Shown: in pieces, positions 7,466 through 16,292 of the stretch
Numbering within the stretch: position 1 is the stretch's first letter
Layout of the letters: every line of letters starts with the position of its first letter
NCBI GenBank assembly: GCA_016710065.1
Contig: JADJLP010000002.1
Location: 920,738-984,737 of the forward strand
Direction of reading: 5' to 3'
Source: Candidatus Ideonella esbjergensis
GTDB lineage: Bacteria; Pseudomonadota; Gammaproteobacteria; Burkholderiales; Burkholderiaceae_C
Length of the DNA: 64,000 nt
The notes under the pieces: generated by a model
Told to the model about the DNA's origin: nothing
Database searches by the model: none
What the model saw: the letters and a program-made list of their open reading frames with translations, nothing else
Made by a program: the position numbers and the translations under genes

Positions 7466-10400
7466 ATGAACGCACCGCTCCCCATCACGACCCTTGCCGC
7501 CGGCGCTGTCGCCGCAAACGCAGCAGCCCACCCTGCCGCGCCGCGCTTGCGCGAAATTCCGTACAACTACACCTCGCTGTCGGACCGCGAGATCGTGTTG
7601 CGCCTGCTGGGCCCGCACGCCTGGGAGGTGCTGGGCCGCTTGCGCGAAGAGCGCCAGACCGGCCGCTCGGCCCGCATGCTCTACGAGGTGCTGGGCGACA
7701 TCTGGGTGGTGCAGCGCAACCCTTATCTTGAAGACGACCTGCTGGACAACCCGAAACGCCGGGCCCAACTGATCGAAGCACTGCACCACCGCCTGGGCGA
7801 GGTGCAGAAGCGCCGCACCCCCGAGGCGGACGCCGTGCGCGACGCCGCCGTGGGCGAGTTGCTGAAGTCTGCCAGCGCGGCCGTGGACCGGTTCGATCGC
7901 CGCTTCGACGACGTGGCCGCCCTGCGCCAGCGCTGCCGCAAGCGCTTGAGCAAGCACACCGAGAAGGACAACATCAAGTTCGATGGCCTGTCGCGCGTCT
8001 CGCACGTGACCGACGCCACCGACTGGCGCGTGGAATACCCCTTTGTGGTGCTCACGCCCGATACAGAAGCCGAGATGGCTGGCCTGGTAGGCGCCTGCGT
8101 GGAGCTGGGCCTGACGATCGTGCCGCGCGGCGGCGGTACCGGCTACACCGGCGGTGCCGTGCCACTCACCTGGAAGAGCGCGGTGATCAACACCGAAAAG
8201 CTCGAACAGATGACCGAGGTGGAGCACGTGGCGCTGCCAGGCCTGGAAAAGCCCGTGCCCACGGTGTGGACCGGGGCGGGCGTGGTCACGCAGCGCGTGT
8301 CGGACGCAGCCGAGCGCGCCGGTTTCGTCTTTGCTGTCGACCCGACCTCGGCCGAGGCCAGTTGCATCGGCGGCAACATCGCCATGAACGCCGGCGGCAA
8401 GAAGGCCGTGCTGTGGGGCACCGCGCTCGACAACCTGGCCAGCTGGAAGATGGTGACCCCCGAAGCCAAGTGGCTGGAGGTGGTGCGCCTGAACCACAAC
8501 CTGGGCAAGATCCACGACGTCGAAATCGCCAGCTTCGAGCTGCGCTACTTTGACGCGACCGGCAAGAAGCTCGAACGCACCGAGCGGCTCGACATCCCCG
8601 GCCGAGTCTTCCGCAAGGAGGGTCTGGGCAAGGACGTGACCGACAAGTTCCTGGCCGGCCTGCCGGGCGTGCAGAAAGAGGGCTGCGACGGCCTGATCAC
8701 CAGCGCGCGCTGGGTGGTGCACCGCATGCCGGCCCATGTGCGCACCGTGTGCCTGGAGTTCTTCGGCAACCCCATCCAGTGTGTGCCTTCCATCGTCGAG
8801 ATCAAGAACTTCATGTTCGACGAGATGAAGCGCGAAGGGGGCGCCATCCTCGCCGGCCTGGAGCACCTGGACGACCGCTACCTCAAGGCCGTGGGCTATG
8901 CCACCAAGAGCAAGCGCGGTGGCCTGCCCAAGATGGTGCTGGTGGGCGACATCGTGGGCGACGACGCCGACGCCGTGGCGCGCGCCACCAGCGAGGTCAT
9001 CCGCCTGGCCAATGGCCGCTCGGGCGAGGGCTTTGTGGCCGTTTCGGCCGACGCCCGCAAGAAGTTCTGGCTCGACCGCAAGCGCACCGCGGCCATCAGC
9101 AAGCACACCAACGCCTTCAAGGTGAACGAGGACGTGGTGATTCCGCTCGAGCGCATGGGCGAGTACACGCTGGGCATCGAGCGCATCAACATCGAGCTCA
9201 GCCTGCGCAACAAGATTGCGCTGGCCGACGCGCTGGAAGCGATGTTCGAGGGCGGCAAGCTGCAGCTGGGCAAGACCGACGACGCCAACGAGATTCCCAG
9301 CGCCGAGCTGCTGGAAGACCGGGTGCAGCAGGCGCTCACCCTGATCCGCGATGTGCGCAGCCAGTGGCAGTGGTGGAAGCAGGGCTTGGACGCCGTTCAA
9401 GCCGACGAGGGCCGCAGCTTCTTCGACCAGATCCAGGACCAGTCGCTGCGCGCTTCGTGGAAGCGGCAGATCCTGCGGCCGCTGCAGGTGCTGTTTGCCG
9501 GCTCGGCCTTCGGGCCGGTGATCGCCGAATGCCAGCGCATCCACCAAGAGGTCTTGCGCGGCCGGGTCTGGGTGGCCTTGCACATGCACGCCGGCGACGG
9601 CAATGTGCACACCAACATCCCCGTCAACTCCGACAACTACGAGATGCTGCAAACGGCGCACGAAGCCGTGGGCCGCATCATGGTGCTGGCGCGTGCACTG
9701 GGCGGCGTGATCTCGGGCGAGCATGGCATCGGCATCACCAAGCTCGAATTCCTCACCGACGACGAACTGGCCAACTTCACCGCCTACAAGGCCAAGGTCG
9801 ATCCCGAGGGCCGCTTCAACAAGGGCAAGCTGCTGCGCGGCCAGGCGCTCACGGATCTGGGCGAGGACGTGCACGCCGCCGACCTCAGCCACGCCTACAC
9901 GCCCAGCTTCGGGCTGATGGGGCACGAGTCGCTGATCATGCAGCAGAGCGACATCGGCGACATCGCCGCGTCGGTGAAAGACTGCCTGCGCTGCGGCAAG
10001 TGCAAGCCGGTGTGCTCCACCCACGTGCCGCGTGCCAACCTGCTCTACAGCCCGCGCAACAAGATATTGGCCACCTCGCTGTTGGTCGAGGCCTTCTTGT
10101 ACGAAGAGCAGACCCGCCGCGGCGTGAGCCTGAAGCACTGGGAAGAGTTCGAGGATGTGGCCGACCACTGCACGGTCTGCCACAAGTGCCTCAGCCCCTG
10201 CCCGGTGAAGATCGACTTCGGCGATGTCTCGATGAACATGCGCAACCTGCTGCGCAAGATGGGGCAAAAGAGCTGGCGGCCTGGAAATGCGGCTGCCATG
10301 TTCATGCTCAATGCCACCAACCCCGAGACCATCAAGCTGGCCCGCAGCGCCATGGTGGGCGTGGCCATGAAGGCCCAGCGCCTGGCGCACGATGTGCTGA

Positions 10401-11398
10401 AGCTGGCCGCCCGCAGGCAGACCCAGTTGCCACCGGCCACGGTGGGCACCGCGCCCATCAAAGAGCAGGTGATCCACTTCATCAACAAGAAGATGCCGGG
10501 CAACCTGCCCAAGAAGACGGCGCGCGCCCTGCTGGACATCGAGGACAAGCACTACGTCCCCATCATCCGCAACCCGGCCGCCACCACCAGCGAAACCGAG
10601 GCGGTGTTCTATTTCCCTGGCTGCGGCTCAGAGCGTTTGTTCAGCCAGGTGGGCCTGGCGACGCAGGCCATGCTGTGGCGGGCCGGCGTGCAAACCGTGC
10701 TGCCGCCTGGCTACCTGTGCTGTGGCTACCCGCAACGTGGCTCGGGCCAGTTCGACAAGGCCGAGAAAATCATCACCGACAACCGGGTGCTGTTCCACCG
10801 CGTGGCCAACACGCTGAACTACCTGGACATCAAGACCGTGGTGGTGAGCTGCGGCACCTGCTACGACCAGCTGCAGGGCTACAAGTTCGAAGAGATATTT
10901 CCCGGCAGCCGCATCATCGACATCCACGAGTACCTGTTGGAGAAGGGCATCACGCTGCCGGATTCCAAGGGTGGCTACCTCTACCACGAGCCCTGCCACA
11001 ACCCAATGAAGCTGCAGGACGGGGTGAAGACCGTCAAGGCCCTGGTGGGCGAGGGCGTGGTCAAGAGCGAACGCTGTTGCGGTGAGAGCGGCACGCTGGG
11101 TGTGAGCCGGCCCGACATCGCCACCCAGGTGCGTTTTCGCAAGGAAGAAGAGATCCGCATCGCCGAGACCGCGCTGCGCGCCTCGGGCCTGGTGACGGCC
11201 GGGCAGGACCTGAAGATCCTCACCAGCTGCCCCAGCTGCCTGCAGGGCCTGACCCGGTATGGCGACGACCTGCAGAACGGCTTGCTCGAAGCCGACTACA
11301 TCGTGGTCGAGATGGCGCGCAAGCTGTTGGGAGAAGATTGGCTGGAAAGCTATGTGGCCCGCGCCAACGCCGGTGGCATTGAACGGGTACTGGTGTGA
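7466..11398 (+). CDS. giant DUF3683 FAD-binding and Fe-S oxidoreductase
   Basis: Encodes 1310 residues from ATG 7466 (MNAPLPITTLAAG). Modules in order: an N-terminal 190-residue DUF3683 region; a PCMH-type FAD domain (PRGGGTGYTGGAVPLT, near residue 219); a FAD-oxidase C-domain with HMHAGDGNVHTN (about 706) and SGEHGIGITK (about 750); two [4Fe-4S] motifs CLRCGKCKPVC (about 839) and CTVCHKCLSPCP (about 901); and two CCG domains (PGCGSERLF/CCGYPQRG at 1050-1090, HEPCHNP/CCGESGTLG at 1174-1210). This fuses what GlcD/GlcF or D-lactate dehydrogenase systems split over subunits. A cytoplasmic or membrane-peripheral D-2-hydroxyacid dehydrogenase feeding electrons to quinone is the likely role; the substrate is unknown. 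The stop overlaps the HIT gene start. Confidence 0.9.
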   Translation: MNAPLPITTLAAGAVAANAAAHPAAPRLREIPYNYTSLSDREIVLRLLGPHAWEVLGRLREERQTGRSARMLYEVLGDIWVVQRNPYLEDDLLDNPKRRAQLIEALHHRLGEVQKRRTPEADAVRDAAVGELLKSASAAVDRFDRRFDDVAALRQRCRKRLSKHTEKDNIKFDGLSRVSHVTDATDWRVEYPFVVLTPDTEAEMAGLVGACVELGLTIVPRGGGTGYTGGAVPLTWKSAVINTEKLEQMTEVEHVALPGLEKPVPTVWTGAGVVTQRVSDAAERAGFVFAVDPTSAEASCIGGNIAMNAGGKKAVLWGTALDNLASWKMVTPEAKWLEVVRLNHNLGKIHDVEIASFELRYFDATGKKLERTERLDIPGRVFRKEGLGKDVTDKFLAGLPGVQKEGCDGLITSARWVVHRMPAHVRTVCLEFFGNPIQCVPSIVEIKNFMFDEMKREGGAILAGLEHLDDRYLKAVGYATKSKRGGLPKMVLVGDIVGDDADAVARATSEVIRLANGRSGEGFVAVSADARKKFWLDRKRTAAISKHTNAFKVNEDVVIPLERMGEYTLGIERINIELSLRNKIALADALEAMFEGGKLQLGKTDDANEIPSAELLEDRVQQALTLIRDVRSQWQWWKQGLDAVQADEGRSFFDQIQDQSLRASWKRQILRPLQVLFAGSAFGPVIAECQRIHQEVLRGRVWVALHMHAGDGNVHTNIPVNSDNYEMLQTAHEAVGRIMVLARALGGVISGEHGIGITKLEFLTDDELANFTAYKAKVDPEGRFNKGKLLRGQALTDLGEDVHAADLSHAYTPSFGLMGHESLIMQQSDIGDIAASVKDCLRCGKCKPVCSTHVPRANLLYSPRNKILATSLLVEAFLYEEQTRRGVSLKHWEEFEDVADHCTVCHKCLSPCPVKIDFGDVSMNMRNLLRKMGQKSWRPGNAAAMFMLNATNPETIKLARSAMVGVAMKAQRLAHDVLKLAARRQTQLPPATVGTAPIKEQVIHFINKKMPGNLPKKTARALLDIEDKHYVPIIRNPAATTSETEAVFYFPGCGSERLFSQVGLATQAMLWRAGVQTVLPPGYLCCGYPQRGSGQFDKAEKIITDNRVLFHRVANTLNYLDIKTVVVSCGTCYDQLQGYKFEEIFPGSRIIDIHEYLLEKGITLPDSKGGYLYHEPCHNPMKLQDGVKTVKALVGEGVVKSERCCGESGTLGVSRPDIATQVRFRKEEEIRIAETALRASGLVTAGQDLKILTSCPSCLQGLTRYGDDLQNGLLEADYIVVEMARKLLGEDWLESYVARANAGGIERVLV

Positions 11399-11838
11399 TG
11401 AAGGTCGTCGGGTGCGAGCTTTGTGAGCACACCGAGTCGGCCGCCTGGTCACTGGTGTTCGCTGACGCCCGCTTGCGCGTGGTGCGTGTGCTGGATGCGC
11501 CCGAATTCCCAGCCTTCTACCGCGTGATCTGGAACGACCATGTGGCCGAGCTGAGCGACCTGGCCGTGGCAGACCGGGCCCACTTGATGAATGCCGTGGT
11601 GGCCGTGGAGCGCGTGCTGCGCGAGGCCCTGAGCCCCGGCAAGATCAACCTGGCCGCACTGGGCAACATGGTGCCGCATTTGCATTGGCACGTGATTGCC
11701 CGGTTCGACTGGGACAGCCATTTTCCCCAGCCCATCTGGGGCCTGCGCCAGCGCACCCCTGCGCCCGCCGCCGTGCAACGCATGGCCGTGGCACTGAGCG
11801 AGCTGGACACCCGTGTGCGTGCCGCGCTAGCGGCCTGA
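11398..11838 (+). CDS. HIT family protein
   Basis: Encodes 146 residues. ATG 11398 overlaps the preceding TGA (TGATG), and a GTG sits one codon upstream. The histidine triad HLHWHVIARF is near residue 98, giving H-x-H-x-H and the nucleophile histidine used for nucleotide-phosphoramidate or dinucleotide hydrolysis. An N-terminal CELCEH pair may bind zinc, as in some HIT proteins. Translationally coupled to the DUF3683 oxidoreductase and followed 28 bases later by the DUF971 gene. The exact substrate is unknown. Confidence 0.87.
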   Translation: MKVVGCELCEHTESAAWSLVFADARLRVVRVLDAPEFPAFYRVIWNDHVAELSDLAVADRAHLMNAVVAVERVLREALSPGKINLAALGNMVPHLHWHVIARFDWDSHFPQPIWGLRQRTPAPAAVQRMAVALSELDTRVRAALAA

Positions 11839-11866
11839 AACGACAAGACCACTGGAGACAAACACC

Positions 11867-12268
11867 ATGAGCGACAGCCCCCAACCCACCGCCCTGACAT
11901 TGCACCAGGCCTCGCGTGTTCTGGAAATCGGCTTTGCCGACGGCAAGACCTTCCGCATCCCCTTTGAGCTGCTGCGCGTGTGCTCGCCCTCAGCCGAAGT
12001 GCAGGGCCATGGCCCTGGCCAGGAGACGCTGCAGACCGGAAAGCGCAACGTGGGCATCGTGGGCGTAGAGCAGGTCGGCCACTACGCCATCCAGCCCACC
12101 TTCGACGATGGCCACGACACAGGCCTGTACACCTGGGAGTACCTGTACCGCCTGGGCAACGAGCAGGACGAAGTCTGGGCCCTGTACGAAGAGCGCCTGA
12201 AAGCCGCTGGCATGGACCGCGACGCCCCCATGGCCGCCAAGGCTGGCGCATCTTGCGGCAGCCACTGA
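11867..12268 (+). CDS. DUF971 domain protein
   Basis: Encodes 133 residues. The DUF971 domain, also found at the N-terminus of gamma-butyrobetaine hydroxylase, spans residues 10-105 and includes LEIGFADGKTFRIPFELLRV, GIVGVEQVGHYAIQPTF and DTGLYTWEYLY. The C-terminal tail ends ASCGSH. A GGAG ribosome-binding site precedes the ATG by about 11 bases. In many betaproteobacteria this gene lies directly before ubiE, as here (29 bases), and an iron-sulfur or quinone-related role has been suggested for the domain; the function is not established from this sequence. Confidence 0.85.
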   Translation: MSDSPQPTALTLHQASRVLEIGFADGKTFRIPFELLRVCSPSAEVQGHGPGQETLQTGKRNVGIVGVEQVGHYAIQPTFDDGHDTGLYTWEYLYRLGNEQDEVWALYEERLKAAGMDRDAPMAAKAGASCGSH

Positions 12269-12297
12269 ACCCGCAGCTCAGACAAGAGGACAGCACC

Positions 12298-13029
12298 ATG
12301 CCGCAAACCCATTTCGGTTTCGAGACCGTGGACGAATCGGTCAAGGCCAACAAGGTCAAGGGCGTGTTCGATTCGGTCGCGTCAAAGTACGACGTGATGA
12401 ACGACCTGATGTCCATGGGCATGCACCGCGCCTGGAAGGCCTACACCGTGGCGGTGGCCAACTTGAAGGAGGGTGACCGCGTGCTCGACATTGCCGGCGG
12501 CACGGGCGATCTGGCCCGCGCCTTCGCCCGCAAGGTGGGCGAGCGCGGCCAGGTGGTGCACACCGACATCAACGAGGCCATGCTGCGCACCGGCCGCGAC
12601 CGTCTGCTCGATGAAGGCCTGGCCCTGCCGACGACGATCTGCGACGCCGAGAAGCTGCCCTTCAAGACTGGCACCTTCGACCTGGTGAGCGTGGCCTTCG
12701 GCCTGCGCAACATGACCCACAAGGACCAGGCCCTGGCCGAGATGTGCCGCGTGTTGCGCGACGGCGGCCGTCTGCTGGTGCTGGAGTTCTCCAAGGTGGC
12801 ACCGGCCCTGCAAAAGCCCTACGACTGGTACTCGTTCAACATCCTGCCCAAGCTGGGCCAGTTGGTGGCGGGCGACGCCGAGAGCTACAAGTACCTGGCC
12901 GAATCCATCCGCATGCACCCCGACCAGGCCACGCTCAAGGGCATGATGAAGACGGCGGGCTTTGGGCATGTGGACGTGCACAACCTCACCGGCGGGGTGG
13001 TGGCGCTGCATGTGGGCATCAAGTGCTGA
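12298..13029 (+). CDS. ubiE: ubiquinone/menaquinone C-methyltransferase UbiE
   Basis: Encodes 243 residues and C-methylates 2-polyprenyl-6-methoxy-benzoquinol (and demethylmenaquinone) with SAM. Family motifs: YDVMNDLMSMGMHRAWK near residue 30, SAM motif I VLDIAGGTGDLARAF near 62, and VAFGLRNMTHKDQALAEM near 132, then FSKVAPALQKPYDWYSF. Start MPQTHFGFETVDE at ATG 12298 with a GAGGA ribosome-binding site. Upstream of ubiJ and ubiB, with galE in between. Confidence 0.95.
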   Translation: MPQTHFGFETVDESVKANKVKGVFDSVASKYDVMNDLMSMGMHRAWKAYTVAVANLKEGDRVLDIAGGTGDLARAFARKVGERGQVVHTDINEAMLRTGRDRLLDEGLALPTTICDAEKLPFKTGTFDLVSVAFGLRNMTHKDQALAEMCRVLRDGGRLLVLEFSKVAPALQKPYDWYSFNILPKLGQLVAGDAESYKYLAESIRMHPDQATLKGMMKTAGFGHVDVHNLTGGVVALHVGIKC

Positions 13030-13041
13030 GGTTTTGAGCGC

Positions 13042-14052
13042 ATGGCCACCATCCTCCTGACCGGCGCCACGGGCTACATCGCTTCCCACACCTGGCTGGC
13101 CTTGCAATCGGCCGGCTACAGCGTGGTGGGTGTGGATGATTTTTCCAACAGCTCGCCCGAGGTTCTGAACCGCATCCAGGAGTTGGGCGGTCAGCGGCCG
13201 GTGTTCGCGCAGGCCGATGTCAACGATGGCGCAGCGCTGGACGCCGTGTTCGCCGCACACCGGATCGACGCCGTGGTGCACTTCGCTGCCTGCAAGGCCG
13301 TGGGCGAATCTGCCGCTGAGCCGCTGAAGTACTACGCCAACAACCTTGGCGGCTTGGTGAGTGTGTGCCAGGCCATGCAGCGCCATGGCGTCAAGACGTT
13401 TGTCTTCAGCTCCAGCGCCACGGTCTACGGCGAGCCGCAGTTTCTGCCCTACACCGAGGACCACCCGCTGGCGGCCATGAACGTCTACGGCCGCACCAAG
13501 CTCTATGGCGAACAGGTGCTGCGCGACCTGGAAGCGGCTGACCCCACCTGGAACATTGCCTGGCTGCGCTACTTCAACCCCGTGGGCGCGCATGAGAGCG
13601 GCCGCATGGGCGAAGACCCGCGCGGCGTGCCGAACAATCTGATGCCCTATGTGCAGCAGGTGGCGGTGGGCCGGCGCGAGTTCCTCTCGGTCTACGGCGG
13701 CGACTACGACACGCCCGACGGCACGGGTGTGCGCGATTACCTGCATGTGATGGACTTGGCCGAAGGCCACGTGGCGGCGGTGCGCTACCTGCTGAACGAG
13801 AAGAAGTCGGTCACCGTGAACCTGGGCACTGGCGTGGGTGTGAGCGTGCTCGACCTGGTGAAAGCCTTTGAGCGTGCCGCTGGCAAGCCCATCGCCTACA
13901 AGATCGTCGACCGCCGCCCGGGTGACCTGCCGGCCTACTACGCCGATGCCACGCTGGCGAAGGCGCTGCTGGGCTGGAGCGCCAAGCGCGACATCGACCA
14001 GATGTGCGCCGACAGCTGGCGCTGGCAAAGCGGCAACCCCAACGGTTACTGA
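13042..14052 (+). CDS. galE: UDP-glucose 4-epimerase GalE
   Basis: Encodes 336 residues, the usual GalE length. The N-terminal NAD motif is LTGATGYIASHTWLAL (GxxGxxA variant), followed by VDDFSNSSP. The catalytic triad is visible as SSSATVYGEP (Ser) and MNVYGRTKLYGE (Y-x3-K), then NPVGAHESGRMGEDPRG for UDP-sugar binding and DGTGVRDYLHVMDLA. It interconverts UDP-glucose and UDP-galactose for surface polysaccharide or galactose use. It lies 12 bases after ubiE in the same direction and splits the ubiquinone genes; a paired repeat follows it. Confidence 0.95.
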   Translation: MATILLTGATGYIASHTWLALQSAGYSVVGVDDFSNSSPEVLNRIQELGGQRPVFAQADVNDGAALDAVFAAHRIDAVVHFAACKAVGESAAEPLKYYANNLGGLVSVCQAMQRHGVKTFVFSSSATVYGEPQFLPYTEDHPLAAMNVYGRTKLYGEQVLRDLEAADPTWNIAWLRYFNPVGAHESGRMGEDPRGVPNNLMPYVQQVAVGRREFLSVYGGDYDTPDGTGVRDYLHVMDLAEGHVAAVRYLLNEKKSVTVNLGTGVGVSVLDLVKAFERAAGKPIAYKIVDRRPGDLPAYYADATLAKALLGWSAKRDIDQMCADSWRWQSGNPNGY

Positions 14053-14078
14053 TCGCCCCACTATTGCCCGTCGTGACC

Positions 14079-14149
14079 GTCATTCCCGCGAAGGCGGGAA
14101 TCCATCAGCGCCAATGACAGCACTGGATCCACGCCATCGCGGGAATGAA
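14079..14149. repeat. paired dRS3-like palindromes after galE
   Basis: Intact palindrome ATTCCCGC-GAAG-GCGGGAAT at 14082-14101, preceded by GTC. A facing second unit at about 14125-14146 has its left arm decayed (GATCCACGCC instead of GATTCCCGCC) but a good right arm GCGGGAATGA. Same architecture as the units at 4876 and 20921. It lies between galE and ubiJ. Confidence 0.75.
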
Positions 14150-14165
14150 CCGCGAAGAGCCCTCC

Positions 14166-14171
14166 TACAAT
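14166..14171 (+). promoter_or_regulatory. candidate -10 element for ubiJ-ubiB
   Basis: TACAAT lies eight bases before the ubiJ ATG. If it is a sigma-70 -10 box, the transcript would start at or next to the start codon (leaderless mRNA). No good -35 is visible 17 bases upstream. Confidence 0.4.
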
Positions 14172-14179
14172 CTGCGCCC

Positions 14180-14698
14180 ATGGCAAACCCCATCACCGAT
14201 TTCCTGCTGCCCGCTGCCACCGCGCGTTTTGTGTTGCTGGCCAACCATGTGCTCAGCGCCGCCCCGGTGGCGCCCGAGCGCCTGAAGGCCCACGCCGGCC
14301 GCGTGTTGCGGGTGGAGGTGGAAGGCTGGCGCGGCCCCTTTGCACCGCCACCGCTGGCGCTGCGCATCACTCCGGCTGGCTTGTTTGAAGCCTTGGAGCC
14401 GCTGCCCGAAGGTGTGGACGCTCCGGCCGACCTGCGGTTGCGCGTGGACGCATCCAACCCGTTTGACGCCGCCAAGCGCATGGTGAGTGGCGAACTGCCC
14501 CCGGTGCAGATCGAGGGTGACGTGGGCTTTGCCTCCGACGTGAACTGGGTGATTGCCAATGTGCGCTGGGACATCCCGGCCGACATCGAGCGCGTGTTCG
14601 GTGCCAGCCTGGCCGACACCGTGGCACAGGCTGGCGAGAAGGCCATGGCCGCTGCCAAGAACCTGGCCCAGAGCGTGGCCGGCGCGCTGAAGAAGTGA
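14180..14698 (+). CDS. ubiJ: ubiquinone biosynthesis accessory protein UbiJ (SCP2 domain)
   Basis: Encodes 172 residues from ATG 14180 (MANPITDFLLPAATARF). The SCP2/sterol-carrier-like fold spans roughly residues 30-110 (LALRITPAGLFEALE, PVQIEGDVGFASDVNWV), with a helical C-terminal tail rich in alanine and lysine (AAAKNLAQSVAGALKK). UbiJ binds lipids in the cytosolic Ubi complex and acts in aerobic ubiquinone synthesis. Position directly before ubiB supports the call. No Shine-Dalgarno site precedes the ATG, which has a TACAAT eight bases upstream. Confidence 0.82.
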   Translation: MANPITDFLLPAATARFVLLANHVLSAAPVAPERLKAHAGRVLRVEVEGWRGPFAPPPLALRITPAGLFEALEPLPEGVDAPADLRLRVDASNPFDAAKRMVSGELPPVQIEGDVGFASDVNWVIANVRWDIPADIERVFGASLADTVAQAGEKAMAAAKNLAQSVAGALKK

Positions 14699-14707
14699 AG
14701 TCTTGAC

Positions 14708-16276
14708 ATGCGGTATGTCTTGCGGCTGATCCGCATCGTCTTCACCTTCCTGCGCTTCGGTATCGACGACCTGGCCCTGTCGGGATTTCGCCAGCGTCGG
14801 GTGCGTGTGCTGGCGCGCGTCATCACGCTGGGCCGCAATTTCGACGCCACGCCGCGCGGTGTACGGCTGCGCCTGGCCCTCGAACATTTGGGCCCCATCT
14901 TCATCAAGTTCGGCCAGGTACTGTCCACTCGCCGCGATTTGATTCCACTCGATATCGCAGAAGAGTTGGCCAAGCTGCAAGACCGGGTGCCGCCGTTCCC
15001 GGCCGACGAGTCCAAGCGCCTGATCGAGCAGGGCCTGGGCAAGAAGGTGGAGGAACTGTTTGGCAGTTTCAACCCCGAGCCCATCGCCAGCGCTTCCATC
15101 GCCCAGGTGCACTTCGCCACGCTCAAGGATGGCCGCGAAGTGGCCGTGAAGGTGCTGCGCCCGGGCATGCTCGACATCATCGACGATGACCTGGCCCTGC
15201 TGCACACGCTGGCGCGCTGGGTGGAGCGGCTCTCGGCCGACGGCCGGCGCTTGCGCCCGCGCGAGGTGGTGGCCGAGTTCGACACCTACCTGCACGACGA
15301 GCTGGATCTCGTGCGCGAGGCTGCCAACGCGGCGCAACTGCGCCGCAACATGGCCGACCTGCCGCTGATCATCGTGCCCGAGATGCACTGGGACATGTGC
15401 ACCCAGAGCGTGATCGTGATGGAGCGCATGAAGGGCGTGCCCATCAGCCAGGCCGACAAGCTGCGTGAAGCGGGCGTGGACATCAAGAAGCTGGCCCGCG
15501 ACGGCGTCACCATATTTTTTACCCAGGTATTCCGCGACGGCTTCTTCCATGCCGACATGCACCCCGGGAACATCCAGGTCAGCCTGGACCGTGCCACCTT
15601 TGGCCGCTATGTGGCGCTGGATTTCGGCATCGTGGGCACGCTCACCGAGGTTGACAAGGAATACCTGGCGCAGAACTTCATTGCCTTCTTTCGGCGCGAC
15701 TACAAGCGCGTGGCCGAGCTGCATGTGGAATCGGGCTGGGTGCCTGCCGGCACGCGCATCGAGCAGTTGGAGCAGGCGATACGCTCTACCTGCGAGCCGC
15801 AGTTCGAGCGGCCGCTGAAGGACATCTCCCTCGGCCAGATCTTGCTGCGCCTGTTCCAGACCTCGCGCCGCTTCAACGTGGAAGTGCAGCCGCAACTGGT
15901 GCTGCTGCAAAAGACGCTGCTCAACATCGAGGGCCTGGGCCGTGAGCTCGACCCGGACCTTGATTTGTGGTCCACCGCCAAGCCCTTCCTGGAAAAGTGG
16001 ATGCACGAGCAGGTGGGCTGGCAGGCCTTCAGCCGCCGCCTGAAAGACCAAGCCCCGCTCTACGCGAAGCTGCTGCCCGAGCTGCCGCGCCTGCTGCACC
16101 ATGCCTTGAACACCAAGACCCCTGCTGACCATGCACCACTGCTGGCCGCGCTGCTGCGCGAGCAGCGCCGCACCAACCGGTTGATCACGGCCGTGCTGTG
16201 GGCGGCGGGTGGCTTCCTGCTGGGCGCCGTGGTGGCCCGCTTCGTGATGCAGATCTGGGGCCACCGAGGATTCTGA
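14708..16276 (+). CDS. ubiB: ubiquinone biosynthesis regulatory protein kinase-like UbiB
   Basis: Encodes 522 residues, an ABC1/ADCK-type atypical kinase needed for ubiquinone synthesis. Hallmarks: the KxGQ motif in FIKFGQVLSTRRDLIP (about residue 75), the alanine-rich loop EPIASASIAQVHFA (about 125) in place of a glycine-rich loop, AVKVLRPGM, and catalytic residues in HADMHPGNIQ (about 283) and ALDFGIVG (about 305). Two C-terminal membrane helices (VLWAAGGFLLGAVVARFVMQ) anchor it. It lies nine bases after ubiJ. Confidence 0.95.
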   Translation: MRYVLRLIRIVFTFLRFGIDDLALSGFRQRRVRVLARVITLGRNFDATPRGVRLRLALEHLGPIFIKFGQVLSTRRDLIPLDIAEELAKLQDRVPPFPADESKRLIEQGLGKKVEELFGSFNPEPIASASIAQVHFATLKDGREVAVKVLRPGMLDIIDDDLALLHTLARWVERLSADGRRLRPREVVAEFDTYLHDELDLVREAANAAQLRRNMADLPLIIVPEMHWDMCTQSVIVMERMKGVPISQADKLREAGVDIKKLARDGVTIFFTQVFRDGFFHADMHPGNIQVSLDRATFGRYVALDFGIVGTLTEVDKEYLAQNFIAFFRRDYKRVAELHVESGWVPAGTRIEQLEQAIRSTCEPQFERPLKDISLGQILLRLFQTSRRFNVEVQPQLVLLQKTLLNIEGLGRELDPDLDLWSTAKPFLEKWMHEQVGWQAFSRRLKDQAPLYAKLLPELPRLLHHALNTKTPADHAPLLAALLREQRRTNRLITAVLWAAGGFLLGAVVARFVMQIWGHRGF

Positions 16277-16292
16277 GGAGAGAGCTGCGCCC

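Noticed and set aside
5885..10552. A 1555-residue open frame on the minus strand that contains ugpB and continues upstream.
   Set aside because: Only the 3' 437 codons are protein-like. The extension is antisense to the DUF3683 gene and reads as His/Gly/Ala-rich shadow sequence; the signal peptide and ribosome-binding site at 7198 fix the real start.
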